From: Thelephora terrestris
Lineage: Eukaryota; Basidiomycota; Agaricomycetes; Thelephorales; Thelephoraceae
Assembly (NCBI GenBank): GCA_015956445.1
Contig: WIUZ02000024.1
Coordinates: forward strand, 62,001-126,000
Length of the DNA: 64,000 nt
Direction: 5' to 3'
The translations under genes were made by a program, and so were the position numbers. Below, in pieces: positions 33,770-45,578 of this stretch. Positions within the stretch are counted from its first letter, which is position 1. Every line of letters begins with the position of its first letter. The notes beneath the pieces were generated by a model. The model ran no database searches, was not told the DNA's origin, and saw only the letters and a program-made list of their open reading frames with translations.

Positions 33770-34560
33770 ATCTGTGTCACAGAAGATCCGTACGTTATTG
33801 GTCTCTACGAAGGGCCATATGAACAAAATCTAGAATCATCAACTTTCCAGTCCCGTACAAAGCAAGCATGTATCGACCATTCCACACGGCTCTACCAGGG
33901 TACGCGAATTGCCCAGGCAGCCGGAAGACTTCTTTTCCGGAAGCGGTATCTACGATCCTGCTTTGGACCGTGCCGTCCCCACAGGTGGCGTGCATACAAG
34001 CCAGACGCAGTCTGTTAGACATTCTGGCTGAGTCCAGGGGAGGTGAATTTGGATTCCCCCAAGTCCAAACCCCAGGCTTGCGACCCATCCAAATAATGAA
34101 GCCAGATAGTTGGGCCGTCCAAGTGAACTGAGAGCAAGTTTGGCGGGTGGGTGTAATTTGGTGAAATGTTTCCGTGCTCTCCCCTGTGGATATAGACGAG
34201 GCCCGAATCCACTGCGTATTCACCACAAAAAACGTGGACCCATCCTTCGATATCCCCAGGTCATGGTAGGGGGTGTGAGAATACCGAGGTCACCTGATGG
34301 AGGTTCTCCCTGGAGCCTTTTCCCCGCCTCAGCATCCCACGTGAAGTCGTACCAACCAATACGGAAGGGCCGATCGCGATAGACAAGTGAGCCGTTGACC
34401 AAGAAGCCTGTAACCCCAGAGACGGATGACGGTAAGAAGAGACGCCAGTTTTGAGGTGACTCTGACGCGCTGGTAACGAGGATCCAGGTTAGAGGGGGAG
34501 AAGGAGAAAGCTTGCCGTTCAATTCCTAAAGTTTCGACTGTGTCGGCCCTGGAAAGTTGA
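33770..34560 (-). pseudogene. NLR relic C: WD40 C-terminus
   Basis: The minus-strand frame 34226-33795 has TWGNPNSPPLDSAR, SRIVDTASGKEVFRLP and GRYMLALYGTGKLMILDF. It aligns with the very end of the intact NLR (SRIVDTTSRTEVFRLP, GRYLFAISNTEEVLILDF). Further upstream, YDFTWDAEAGKRLQ and PSGDLGIL match another blade, in a different frame. No NACHT domain is left. A decayed copy and the parent or sister of relic B. Confidence 0.75.
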
Positions 34561-35152
34561 CGTGGATAAAATGATATATGACATGACGTTTTAGCCGTAG
34601 TTTTCATGTCTGTCATCGAGTGGGCGCATGTGAGTCCAGCTGCAAAAGATGGATTGGTGGTTGGATAGTACCTGCTGTTTCTCTGGACGTGAAGCCTTCG
34701 TCCGTTTCAGTGACGAGTGTAGCGGCCCCTTCCGGGGCACAAAGGTAATCATGTCACGAATGGCTTCTTCAAGCAAAAGGGCGATCCCAGGCCATAGTAG
34801 CAGTGACGAGGGTCGAGCACTTAGCTGGGTAAGGATGAAAGCATGTTCGCAGGTCCTGGGTTTCCCACCGAGCAGACCACGAGTGGCTAGCAATCCATGT
34901 GTGGAGTAAAGAGATACGGAAATAGAGCAGCTGATTTTCCAGGTGACTGTTCGATCGCATCGGCGTTGAGCGTATCCTTCGCTTACAAAAGAGTTGCGAG
35001 GTAAAAGGTGAGCCAAAGGTAGCATAAAATTGATAGTATTACATCGTCAATGTACTTCTACGTCCACTCTCACATCCTATAAAAGAGCGGACAGTTGAGA
35101 AAATGCCAGTGCTCAGAAAGGAAACAACAAACCATTCACACGCTGTAAAGGT
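34561..35152. other. Spacer, partly duplicated at 24.1-24.3 kb
   Basis: 34999-35152 is the left part of a block repeated, inverted, at 24076-24290. A 144-codon minus frame at 34591-35025 has no domain and its start region lies inside the duplicated block; I do not call it. Confidence 0.4.
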
Positions 35153-35794
35153 CTAGGAGGTCGTTTGCGAGTCATGGCGGAAGAAAACGTCGTCGTCCTT
35201 TGGGGTCTCCGGTTCAGTCAGCGGCTCTCCGCCTCTTTCAGTCGGATTCCTCGAGTGAGAGCGCGAGCGGGGAGAGGAAGCTCTGTGCGTGTGTTTTGAC
35301 AACGAGCTAAACGCGTTCAACAAGCAGGGTGGCGGAAGATCATCTATCGCATCCTCGGAAGCCGCGCTATCATGTGAAACCAGTGAAGAGGTAGACCCAG
35401 GGATCAAGTCATCGAGGAACAGATGAAGCCCATCGTCAGATGGGAAGTCTGGGTGAAGTAGAGCCTCCGGGGTAGCGCCGCCCTGCTTCACGAGATGGAT
35501 CCACTCATATTGTCTGGATGACCGAGGAGAACGCCCGCGGCGGGGATCTGGACGCTTGAGCGAGGTCGTGAGAACCTGGAGAACACGAAAGGTCGATTCG
35601 GGAGTGGGAGATGGCAGATCCAGACTGGTTTCGGCGCTCGTTCCCTCGAACATGGAGGGTATCTCTACGCTGTCGTCCATATAGGGTTCAAAAGGCGGGA
35701 AGACGGGGCAAGCAAGAGCTCTAAGATCGGGAGCACCAGGACACTTCAAGGGGGACGATTCGAAAGACGTGGAGGATGGTGAGCGTGGGGACAT
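35153..35794 (-). CDS. Hypothetical Ser/Pro-rich protein
   Basis: 213 aa if translation starts at the ATG at 35794 (MSPRSPSSTSFESS); the frame is open further upstream to 35959 but that would overlap the NF-YC start. Features: acidic and hydrophobic FRVLQVLTTSL, a basic patch PDPRRGRSPRSSRQ, LHLFLDDLIPGS, DDLPPPCLLNAFSS, and a Ser/Arg/His-rich region before the stop. No domain recognised. It is divergent from the NF-YC gene, 163 bp apart, and its central part is duplicated at 24.3-24.7 kb. Retention of the long frame and the duplication's identical frame favour a real gene. Confidence 0.5.
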   Translation of the reverse strand: MSPRSPSSTSFESSPLKCPGAPDLRALACPVFPPFEPYMDDSVEIPSMFEGTSAETSLDLPSPTPESTFRVLQVLTTSLKRPDPRRGRSPRSSRQYEWIHLVKQGGATPEALLHPDFPSDDGLHLFLDDLIPGSTSSLVSHDSAASEDAIDDLPPPCLLNAFSSLSKHTHRASSPRSRSHSRNPTERGGEPLTEPETPKDDDVFFRHDSQTTS

Positions 35795-35957
35795 CGTGAG
35801 TGGTAGTAAGAGCCGGTTGGCTGTGAGAGTGGGGATAGTAATGGGAGAATGAGGATGGTACAAATCGAAAGGCAAGAGCGGGCGAACGAAACTCCCACGG
35901 TGTCTGGTTCCACTTATAACCACCCCAAGGTCGATCGCACCCCGAGGGATTACGAAC
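35795..35957. promoter_or_regulatory. Short divergent promoter
   Basis: 163 bp separates the proposed start codons of the hypothetical gene and NF-YC. Shared control is inferred from the geometry. No clear TATA box. Confidence 0.35.
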
Positions 35958-36794
35958 ATGAGCCAACAACAGAAGCCATTCGTCCAACCGGGGGAACCTA
36001 TCCAAGAATTCCTCCCTTCTTTCTGGAGGCGACAGATCGATGCTGCAGAGCAAGAAACTCCAGATTACCGCCATCCTCCCCTCCCACTCGCCAGGATCAA
36101 GAAGGTCATGAAGAGCGACCCAGATGTCAAGGTACGCCCTTTGTCGTTTCACGCTATCCACTCTCGCGTTAACGGGTCTCGAAAGATGATCGCTGCGGAC
36201 GGTACGCGTCTTCCTCGTGCTCGTTATCACCAAAACTCACAGTTGAACATTTGAAGCACCCATCCTCTTCTGCAAAGCTTGCGAGAGTCAGTGTTTCAAC
36301 GCCTCAGGTGTTCGAGTCGGAGCATCATCGTCCTAACCATCAGCTTAATGAAGTCTTCATTGCTGAAATCACGGCCCGCGCTTTCATCATCGCGGATTCG
36401 AACAAGAGACGTACACTTTCACGCTCCGACATCGCGAAGGCGTTGGGCAAGTCCGATCAATTCGACTTCCTAATCGATGTTGTTCCAAGAGAGGATGCAA
36501 GTGGGGGGCAGGCAACCGCCGCAGCTGCTAATAAGGGCAAGAAGAAGCCAGAAGAGGTTTGCCTCCCTCCAGTCGCAATCCCCGCGGCGTTCTAATCCTC
36601 GTTCGCGCAGCCCGCAAGTCCAGAGGAAACCACAGGTGACCAGTTGGAAGAAGACGGTCAGGTCGCGCAAGCCCTCTCGTTGGGACATGTCAGTACTTCT
36701 CCCTCAACCCTGAAGCACTCGACATTTACACATTCTCTTCGTTTAGATCAACCCTATGCTAGGCTCAGGATCCGGATCGGGCGGTGGTTCTTAG
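35958..36794 (+). CDS. HAP5: CCAAT-binding factor subunit C (NF-YC / HAP5)
   Basis: Exons: 35958-36131, 36186-36201, 36257-36286, 36354-36556, 36611-36688, 36747-36794; phases close to 182 aa. N-terminal [13 protein letters not shown], then the histone-fold: [75 protein letters not shown]. This is the canonical NF-YC/Hap5 core. Exons 2 and 3 are microexons of 16 and 30 nt, supported because together they restore the conserved [13 protein letters not shown] without a gap. The protein pairs with NF-YB (HAP3) and then NF-YA (HAP2) to bind CCAAT in the nucleus. The C-terminus is short and Gly/Ser-rich. It converges with MFAP1, with about 107 bp between stops. Confidence 0.9.
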
Positions 36795-36901
36795 TGCCCA
36801 GGTTATGTATTGTATTGACCGTGCGTGTGAGTAGCGTAGAGTTCGTGTTGTTAGATGCTCGGACGTCATAAAATACAAAATATGTCAGTCATGTACTCTA
36901 C

Positions 36902-38779
36902 TCAGTAATCTGTCCGTCTTCGCTTGTCAGCGTGGCCACCATCCCTCACTCGCTCCTCAGAACGCCTTCGTCCCCCATAGTCCCTGTCCCTGGATCGCGA
37001 CCTCCTTGGGGACCGGGACCTTGATTGACGGCTCCGTCGATATTCACTTCTGTCGTCTCTATCGTCCCTCCGTCTGTCACGATAACCAGAATCCCTGCCG
37101 TCATACCTCGGACGGTCGTCGCGTCTGCCAGGCCCACCACCCCCATCTCTATCGTCTTCGCGCCAATTCCGTTTAGGCCGACCTTGATCTCCATCTCTCC
37201 TCAAACCCATGGTCGTGTTGTTCGCACCAGAACCCACACCCTCCCGATTCTGCGGGCAGTCTAAAGTAGCCCATGAGTTGTGAATATCCGCTCCTATATT
37301 GTGGCTTACCCTTCTTCATATGCGGACCACCGCAATTGAAGCAGCCGGCCTTCGGATTCGAGGGCATACCGCCAGGGTTCTGTAACGTCTTGGCCCCTCC
37401 AAACCCACCGGTACTGATCGTTGTGTCTTGATCCACCAGATGAGTGTACTTAGTACGACTGCGCTTTCCGAAGTTTCTGACTTGCATGACTTGAGGAAGC
37501 ATCGAGACATCCATAGTAGATTCTGTGGCTTCCGTGAAATCGTGCTTCTTCAAGACCTCCGCATCCTAAGAAAGAGAAAGATTGCACACCCATAAGGGTC
37601 AAACTACCGCAGCATAAAGGGGAACAACATCTTACCTGATGGAATGCTCCCTTGTGCCAGTACTTCTGCAAGAACTTCTGTTGGCCTTTTGGTTTCTCGT
37701 CACGAGTGCGTTTAGCGTTTTCCATATCCTCTCTAAGTCGCTGTTCCTCAGGTAACGCGCGTCTTCTCTCAATCTCCTCTCGTTCAAGCTCCCTCCGAAC
37801 CTCCGCCTCCTTGTCACGCTTGATTCGTGCCAGCTCCCGTAGTCGCCATGCCTCAAACTCTGCTTCGGGTTCAAGACCATCGGTATCGTCAACGTCAGGA
37901 ATTTCAGCCTCCTTTTCCTCTACGGTCAAAGTTAGTGCGTTGAGCAAGAGACATATTGAGGAGAGATCGATTAGACGTACTTTCCAGAAGCTCACGCTTG
38001 ATCGTGTCTGCGACCATATTGTGGCTTTGTTGCCGCCGCTCTTCAGCCTCTTCTTCCTTCCTTCTAATCGCCTCTTCCGTATCCTGAGCCATCGCGTCCC
38101 GCTCTGCGATGGTGGCGCGTGCCCGCCTGCTGGACGGTTAGCATGAACGAACGGGTGGGGGTTCCGGCAAGACAGACGCACTGGGGGACGAATTTCGGCC
38201 GGAAGAGAAGCTTAGGCTTTTCCTCCTCTTCTTCCTCTGAGGATTCCTCCTCGCTAGACTTTGGGAATGCGGCCTGAGCGGAGAGATGAAGAATGTTTCA
38301 GCGATCACGTACCTCTTCTTCCCCCTCCCCCGCTTTCTCTTCATCCTCATCTTCAGAGCTCTCTCCAGAACCTAATCTCATATACCCATAAGCACACAAC
38401 CCAATGATACACGTCACATGTAACGTTTCACAAGAATGACCCGGAACTCACCTTCGAGCTCAGTCCTCCCAGATTCCTCTCTCCCAGCTACAATAACTTT
38501 CCCGTCCTTGGAAATATTGACATCCTTCAGCGAGACATTAATCGCTTTCGTTGTGGTCGGTTTCGTGACAGCGCGAATCGGAGGCCCCTCTTCATCCTCA
38601 CCCTCCCCGAAATCCTGATCGCCGATGAGGACGTCACCTTCCTCCTCTGGCTGCTGGACCTCTTCCTCTTCGTCGGAATCAGAAAGAACATCGTCGGCTC
38701 CTTTGGGCGCCTTCCCCTTCCAGTAACGAGCAGCCGGCCTGGCCAGCCGTGGCGCGGGCTTTCGGGGTGCTGAAGACAT
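36902..38779 (-). CDS. MFAP1: MFAP1 family spliceosomal protein with zinc knuckle and RS-like tail
   Basis: Exons (minus): 38779-38452, 38371-38313, 38273-38182, 38129-37981, 37919-37636, 37565-37310, 37260-36902; phases close to 508 aa. Acidic N-terminal half, then EFEAWRLRELARIKRDKEAE, EERRR/LPEEQRLRE-type helix, KFLQKYWHKGAF, MLPQVMQVRNFGKRSRTKYTHLVDQDTT: the diagnostic MFAP1 signature. Beyond the usual end comes a CCHC knuckle, CFNCGGPHMKKDC, completed across an intron, and a tail rich in RD, RS and GG (SRSRSPRRSRSRDRD). MFAP1 is a component of the spliceosome (B complex) and acts in the nucleus; the extra modules suggest RNA contact. The stop of MPH1 lies 156 bp upstream on the same strand. 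Animal MFAP1 lacks the knuckle; whether fungi generally have it I cannot check. Confidence 0.88.
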
Positions 38780-38935
38780 GTGAGACAGTGAGTCGAGTCC
38801 GAAAGTGGAAGGTCAATTTGATCGCGATCGGAGACGTTGGCCTGCAGCATCTGATGCAGATGTACCAAGTAGACGTGTGCAAAAACTGCACCGGAATATA
38901 TTCCATCCCATTACGGAAGCGAGCTGGTACGAGTA

Positions 38936-41900
38936 TCAAATTTCACTGGACGAACTATAAGCGATCTCTGCATCGTCCGGAACGACAAAACTGTCCATCT
39001 CATATTCGTCCGGCCCCTCATTTGGATCCCTCGTCGGCGAGCTCGACACGACATACTGTGGCGCTCTCCTTTCGATATCCCCAAAAGGCTTGCGACGCAT
39101 TGGCCCACCAGCAAACGCCGGTCCCCTTCCCCTCGGAGCCTGCGATAACAAACTCTCTCGATAGATCTGTGTTTGATTGTACGAAGGGGAGACCTGGGTG
39201 CTCGGAAAGTCGTTGACGAACTCCCGGTCGTACTCGTTCTCGGATTGGTCTTCCGCCCCAGAAATGGCACCGTCGCTGACCTCGCCTCCTGAATGCTCCG
39301 CCTCGTTTTCGACCCACTCGGGAGCTACCAGCACTCCGGCCCCGTCCCGTCTGGAATGCTTCTTCCCTTTTCGATCTACACCGGTTGGCCTGTTCTTCAG
39401 CGGGCTTCCCGGTGGTGGGGATATCGACCGTGAACGACGTTGGCGTAAACGACGAGGGGGTGAGGCAGCACGCGGGGAGGATCCGAAAACGTCAACATCG
39501 ACCTCGACCGTTGTTGATTTCCGTTTTGCTGGTCGCTTCGCCAACATCGGACGCACGGGAAAGGTCGATTCTGGGGCCACGTTCGTGTCAGTCCTACGCA
39601 AGGGTGCCGGAGGTGGTAACATAGCATGCTTCGCGCGAACGGGTTGCGGAGAGCTGAAGACCATAGCGGATTCAGATTTCGTATACTCCGCTCGTTCGCT
39701 AGCCATCTTCGAACTCTCCGCGACACTGACGTTATTGTCACGATCAGATATCCCTAGGGATAACGGTCGCTCCATACGAACCGGCGAACTCGTGATCTCT
39801 ATAATACTGTCGTTTGCAATAAACCCGTTATCCTGTTCATCCTCTTCAACGAGCCAAGACATATCCCCCTCCATGTCATGTTGACGGGCCGGGGATAGTG
39901 ATCGTTGCCCCTGGAGCGGTGTGGTAGGATTGGAAATAGACGGGAGGGCAGAAGGTCCAACATCGTTAGACCCAGCAGCGAGGGGAGATTTCCTGGTTGC
40001 TAGGTCTATAACCTGCGGTTGGGAAGATCCCGGGAGGAAGAGCGGGCCGGGGTCAAGAGACATGGCTCGAGAAGACGGGGAAGGAGAGACGGGGCTTGGA
40101 GTAATGGCGCGAGGTGGTGGAGAGGGAGACAAAGAGATGTGGAAGGGAGATTCATCACCAAGCAGAGGGGATCCAGCAGGAGACGGAAGCCCAGACACCC
40201 GGGGCGGAGATCCAGAACCATCAGGAGAGTGGAGGCTCCTTGAAGATAGCAAGCGAGCAAGTTGTTGCTGATTCGAAGGCGGAGGCGCATGAGCATATAG
40301 TCCCTTTTCAAGAGCCTCGTCGTCCTCGTCGTCCTCCATGACCTGGTCCAGTTGGCTAGTGGTGACCTTCTTCTTCCCCTTCGTCTTGGCTGGGGACTTC
40401 GCTTGTTTCTTCTTACCTTTCTTCGTAGGTTGTTCTTGACCAGCAGTCGTTTTACTCCTCTTCAACGGTTTCTTCTTTGCTCTCGAAGCAATAGTAGCCG
40501 GCCCTGCATCGGAAGTCGTTCTCTTGAGACCCCCCAAGTTATCCTCCAGATCCCGGTCGTCCTCGTCACTCTCCAGGTTCCCATCATTTGCCAACGTCAA
40601 CTCGTCCTTCTGGCGCTTCTGTGCTGCCATCTCGATGAGTTTCGACACCGGCACGAAAACTCTACTCGCCCCCTCGGGAATGTTCCTCCCGGGGTCCGCG
40701 TTCCGTTTCCTCTTCTTGCTCGTCGAAGCCCTTGTGGGGGAATCCGCAGCGCGGGAGCCTCGGGCCTTGGGTTTATCCCGTACGTACTCTTCGATCTCCA
40801 TGATCTTCTCCTCGCAAACGGGATCAATGTCGTCCGGAATGAGCCTACCCACGTCTCCGAATAACTCCAGCTCGTCGCCGTGGACAATGAGATGTTGGAC
40901 TTCCTGATATTTTGACTGCGCCTTGTCCCAGTTTGCTTCTTCCCTGCCCTGAGCGAGCAGAACGTGCACGTAGCCCTCGCGTTTACGACCTGTACGTCCG
41001 ATCCGTTGAAGCTGAATCCAATTAATGTCACGAAAATCGGCTTGTGACATTTGTACGTACCATGCGGATTGGGGTCTTCTGGGCGTCGTAGCACACAATT
41101 AAGTCGATTTCGCCAATATCCAGACCCTCTTCACCAATAGACGTTGACACCAACAAGTTGAATTCGCCCGCTTTGAACTTTTGGATCACCTTTAAATCCC
41201 CGGTCAATTTCCGGAGTAGAAACGAAAAAGGACATCGGGGAACCTACACCAAGCTGTTCTTTCTGTGCAAAACCTTTCCTACCTCCCTTATCCGTGCCCT
41301 GCCCAACAAACTTTGTCGCCTTGATGATAGGGGATTCGAGGTTGAGGTAGTCCACGACCTCCTCGACACAATCCCTGTATGTCACGAATACCATGACCCT
41401 CGTGTTGGGATTCGGTTCAGCGGGTTCGTGATCCTCGCCCATCGCGCCCTTCGTCAAGAGGTGCTCCAAAACCAGTGACTTCAGCTTCTCCATCTTTGGG
41501 TGAGGGGGAAACCGGTCGCGCCCCTCTAATCCCATGATCAGTTCCTTGTAATTTTTTTCCTTCGTGATGGCCGGAGGTTTTTTCTGAGGGTCGGCCTTCC
41601 CACCGGGGCTTTCGCTCATAGCTTTGAGAGTGTCGTAACACATTTTGACGGATTCCTCGCACTAGACCGCCAAGTGATGAGCGAACAGCGTGTCAGAAGT
41701 GAGAATCAGATAAAATACCAGATAACCCATGGCCCTCGCCAACGCTCCGAGAGTCGAGAGCACTCCCATTGCCCACTTTAACTCTTGCTTCCGATGACCT
41801 CCTGCACACGTCTGCATTTCCGCTCGGCACCGGAAATGATGCAACTTGACGGGATCCGGGTTACCCAAGAGAACGCCTTGACCCTGGAGCTTCCTAATTG

Positions 41901-43738
41901 AAGGCTAACGACGCACGAGTTAAATACGAATTTTAGTACAACAGGCGAACGCAACGGCACCTCCATCAACCCCGAGAGGAGCGAACGAATTTGCAGGATC
42001 TCTTCGTTCATTTCCACGATGTGCTGTTTGATTTCCTACATGGTAGCAAGCGTCAAACGTCAATCAAACGCTCGGGTGGGTACAAAACAGAAGCACAAAC
42101 CTTTTCGAAAATGTATTGTTTCAGATCGGGACTGAACTCGTCCCGAATCTCGATGTGGGATATGTGCAAAGCATCACAAAGTTGTTGAACGTCCTCAGGT
42201 TTACTTCCGGGCGTGGCGGTGAGCGCAAGCACTCGAAAATGAGGATTCTTGTGCATGAGTTCTCGGATAATCTGCGCGTAGGCGTAATCACCCTTTCCTT
42301 TATGCGCCTCGTCTGTTGTACCAATGTGGGTCAAGAGGGCCGCTACAAACAGACGAGAGACACTCACCGATGACAAGAAGAATGATCCGACTGGGGTCGC
42401 AATTTCCCCTGAGAAGGTCGTTCATCAAGGTTTGCGGGGTCATATAGAACACCCGCTTCTCCTTCCACTGCGCATGGAAATGTTGGAGCCCAGGCAAAAA
42501 TCAAGGGGCTCAGACTTACGGCCTCGATGCGCTTCTTGCTAGGCACTTCACCGGTCAATTCAACGGCGTCGCTCCCAGGTATCCCACAGGTCTGGTGGCA
42601 GGCCTCAATCTGCTGCGCGACAAGCGGTTTTGAAGGCGCGACGAAAACAACTTTTCCAGCAGGAAACCAACGGTAAACTGGGAGAAAAAGGTTGGTACCA
42701 TGTGATATGCGGGTTAAAGGGACACACAATTCAGCATAACGGAGCCAGCGATAAAGGTCTTCCCCAGACCAGTGGGGAGGGCAACGAGAGTGTTATCAAA
42801 TAAGCACTTCTCAACGATATTGAATTGATATTCTCGTTTTGGCCTATTCAGGGGGTACATCCAAATTTCTGCCGCGGTGCGGTCTGCGGTAAGTTTCATT
42901 GGTGGCGGCTGGAGGGACGAATGTAAGCCATCGGAACACGCGTGCGGTTTGAACTCCGTACCGGTCTGTGCGAGAAAAGGGGCGGGAAATCAACCACATG
43001 TTAGAATCGGAATCGGTTCGCCGCAAGGGAAAAATCATACCCAATCGCTGTAGAGAAGATGTTTAGTCAGTCCGTGGTCAATGTGAGATATGTGCGAGCC
43101 TCACTGAGATTAGTGGGCCGGGGAAATTGCTCAAACTCGACCGGCTCCTCTTCTTTCGGCTCCTCGTCATCCTGATTCTTCGACTTGTCCTTCCTCAAAG
43201 CCCTCCATCCACTCTTAGCATACTCCGTTCGGTCCCACGTCTTCGTCTTCTTTATAGTCTTCCCCTTCTGTCTTGGCGGTAGCTTGTACCTATTATCGGC
43301 CGGGGTAGGTAAACCCCAAAGCGTCTGTTGTTGGAGTTTCCCGCTCGAAGTCCGAGTGAACTGTCGAGCATTGGAAGGCCCCGAGACAGGAGCAGCCGTC
43401 TGCCGCGGTTGTTGGATTTGGACCTCGACCTGCTGATCGAATTCTTCCCAATTTGTGTTCGCTAGATCCAACGAATCGTCGAATTTATACTCCTCGTCAT
43501 CGGAAATGTTGATGACTTCTAGCGATGGAGATTTATGACGTGACGTGCTAGGTGCAGGAACGGGTGGACGTGATGGGGGTCGGAAGGCGGGGAGAGGTGG
43601 AATCGGGGCCGGTGCGGGGGCGGAATGTGTGGCTAGCTGTTGTTGTTGGAGATTGTGCACGGCTTCGAAAGCGTCAAGACCAGCTATGAATGCAGAGTTG
43701 TCGAAGTCGTCATCGCCGAAGAAATAGTCATCCGACAT
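38936..43738 (-). CDS. MPH1: FANCM/MPH1 family DNA helicase (SF2)
   Basis: Multi-exon minus-strand gene; first exon 43738-43105 ([17 protein letters not shown]...), last exon about 41046-38936. Helicase motifs in order: [16 protein letters not shown]; Walker [51 protein letters not shown], with an intron inside the box (42373-42320 region); [37 protein letters not shown] with [40 protein letters not shown]. This order and [11 protein letters not shown] are specific to FANCM/Mph1. The long C-terminal tail (over 600 residues) is acidic and Ser/Pro-rich, without a recognisable ERCC4 nuclease domain. Role: replication-fork remodelling and D-loop dissociation in DNA repair. All motifs are intact. 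Divergent from F-box copy 1, 343 bp apart. Confidence 0.88.
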
Positions 43739-44081
43739 AGGTGGTGAAGAAGACGGAGGTTGCGTCTTAGAACGGATGGTCTAATTGGAGTCAAGTGACC
43801 AGTGTCAACCGATCGCGACAGCTTCAGCGCGTGATTCACCCTGCCTCGACCTTGCGCGCTGGAAACATCCTGCCCTGCAAATGATACCAATCTCCCAGCT
43901 ACCGGGTTTCCCGGCCCTTGAAGAGGTGCAAGTGGAACTGGGAGTGAAGTTATTTTCTGGGGAAATGTATGCAGGTACGTTGAACGGATCTCGAATCCAT
44001 CCCAATTGAAAAACTTCACGCGTGGGCCGGCCCGCGATGGGACTTGAGATTAACTCGATGTCACTGTAGACAAAAACCACC
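43739..44081. promoter_or_regulatory. Divergent promoter between MPH1 and F-box copy 1
   Basis: 343 bp between start codons of opposite genes. Contains short frames only. Promoter role inferred from orientation. Confidence 0.35.
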
Positions 44082-45064
44082 ATGTCGAGTCGACTTCCAC
44101 TAGAAATCCTCGACTACATCGTCGACTTCCTGGATGATGAACCTCAGGCGCTCAAAGACTGCTGCCTTGTCGCCAAATCAAGGGTTCCACGCGCCAGAAA
44201 ACACCTTTTCAGCGAGATCAAAATCGTGTCCCTCACTGCTCTAAATGCATGGTGGAAGGTTTTCCCGGACTCGGGTATCTCGCCTGGATATCGTGCCCAC
44301 TCTCTGCACCTTTCTTCTATAGACGTCATCTCCTTAGTAGTTGTGGGAGGACCTGGTTGGATCCAACCATTCTTTAGCGTCGTACGATTGAAGATGCGGA
44401 GCGGTAAGTGTGTCGCGCACGTTTTTCCTTCCATAACTTCTCACCGATCCTCAATCCACGTAGTTTATGAAACCCCAGGCTCTTATACATCTTCACAATT
44501 CTTCAAACTTATCTGTTCCCTGCCGCTTCTCGATGACCTGGATATTGAAGTTTACTGGACTGGCAACGACGACGGTCCCGTATTCAAACTCCGAGCCTCG
44601 CCCCCGTTGACCGGGTCCCTTTCAGTCAGTCTGGTAGAGGGGATAGAATACTTCGCTCGCGGACTGCCGGCCTTACCAAACGGCTTCCACTTTCGGAAAG
44701 TTGTGTGTACCTGGGATTTCGAGGAAGACCTTCTTTGGATAATGGCATTGATGGAAGGGTGTTATAATACCCTTGAATACGTCGAAATGAAGCGCGATCG
44801 TCCGTTCCTTCTACCTCTGCGGTAGCGCCAGCGGCTTACTTGAGCTCGCACTAGGGCACTCGTCCAGTACTTTGGTCGACTTATCGAAAGCGACGAAATT
44901 CAAAGAAGTGGCGTTTGGTTCAACGAACTTGATATCCCCTGGATCACCAACGCGCTCCACACTATAACACCTGGACATAGAGATCTCCAGAAGATCTTAA
45001 TCTATGCCCCGTACCACACTGACAAACGCGTACAGCTAATCAGCAGCGAGATTCACAGACAGTG
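44082..45064 (+). pseudogene. F-box protein, tandem copy 1 (C-terminus decayed)
   Basis: Exon 1 44082-44403 starts MSSRLPLEILDYIVDFL with the F-box (LKDCCLVAKSRVPRARKHLF). Exon 2 44464-44799 continues VYETPGSYTSSQFFKLIC, LPLLDDLDIEVYW, RASPPLTGSL. Exon 3, from about 44855, should match HSSEALIDLSKATKLRQVAF of copies 2 and 3, but after VAFG the frame is shifted relative to the conserved LDIPWITNALHTI block, and a stop (HRQ*) falls at about 45064. A further homologous stretch to about 45255 is noncoding. F-box proteins recruit substrates to SCF ubiquitin ligases via Skp1; the C-terminal part would choose the target. Could be a truncated but expressed variant. Confidence 0.65.
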
Positions 45065-45578
45065 AAAGGACCTTGACTACCTTCTCCTCCAACTCTGGGA
45101 GTCGCATGTAGTCCGCACCAAGGTCGTGTACGTGGGAAGGAAGGAAGGGGAGGGACAGCAGAGGCTTGTAACAGTTCTATCGCCGGAAGTAACGCGAAAG
45201 AAGGCAATCGAACTAGTGGTTGAAGCGCAGCTTCAAAAACGCCGAAACCTGCCTTAAAGTCGATGTGTTCGAAATTTCCATTGTCGAAGAAATATCATTC
45301 AACATAGGTGTGTGTCGTGATGATGGCAGGTGATGGTCCCGGTCAACTTCAAGAGTTGCTTCTCATTGAGGCCAACCGATCGCGTCGACTTTGGTGAAGC
45401 CGCTTACAGCTGGCTCCAATCTCCCAAGTGTCAGGTTCGGCCTGGTCCAAATCGAGCCGAGGATGGTACACCACTCGAATGTGTCAGTCAGCGCCACCGA
45501 GCCGAGGCTAGACTGTACAGCTCTGTACAGCCGCCCGATACGTATCTCCGGTATCAATGTAGACCAAATTTGACCACA
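45065..45578. other. Decayed 3' part of copy 1 and duplicated upstream block
   Basis: 45065-45255 is homologous to the last exon of copies 2/3 without an open frame. 45390-45578 (GGTGAAGCCGCTTACAGCTG...) recurs at about 46950-47146, i.e. it is the promoter block duplicated with each gene. Confidence 0.55.

Noticed and set aside
34591-35025. 144-codon minus frame
   Set aside because: Its start lies within a duplicated noncoding block and nothing in it is recognisable.
39177-39884. Long plus-strand frame antisense to MPH1
   Set aside because: It mirrors the low-complexity C-terminal tail of MPH1; Ser/Arg-biased with no domain.
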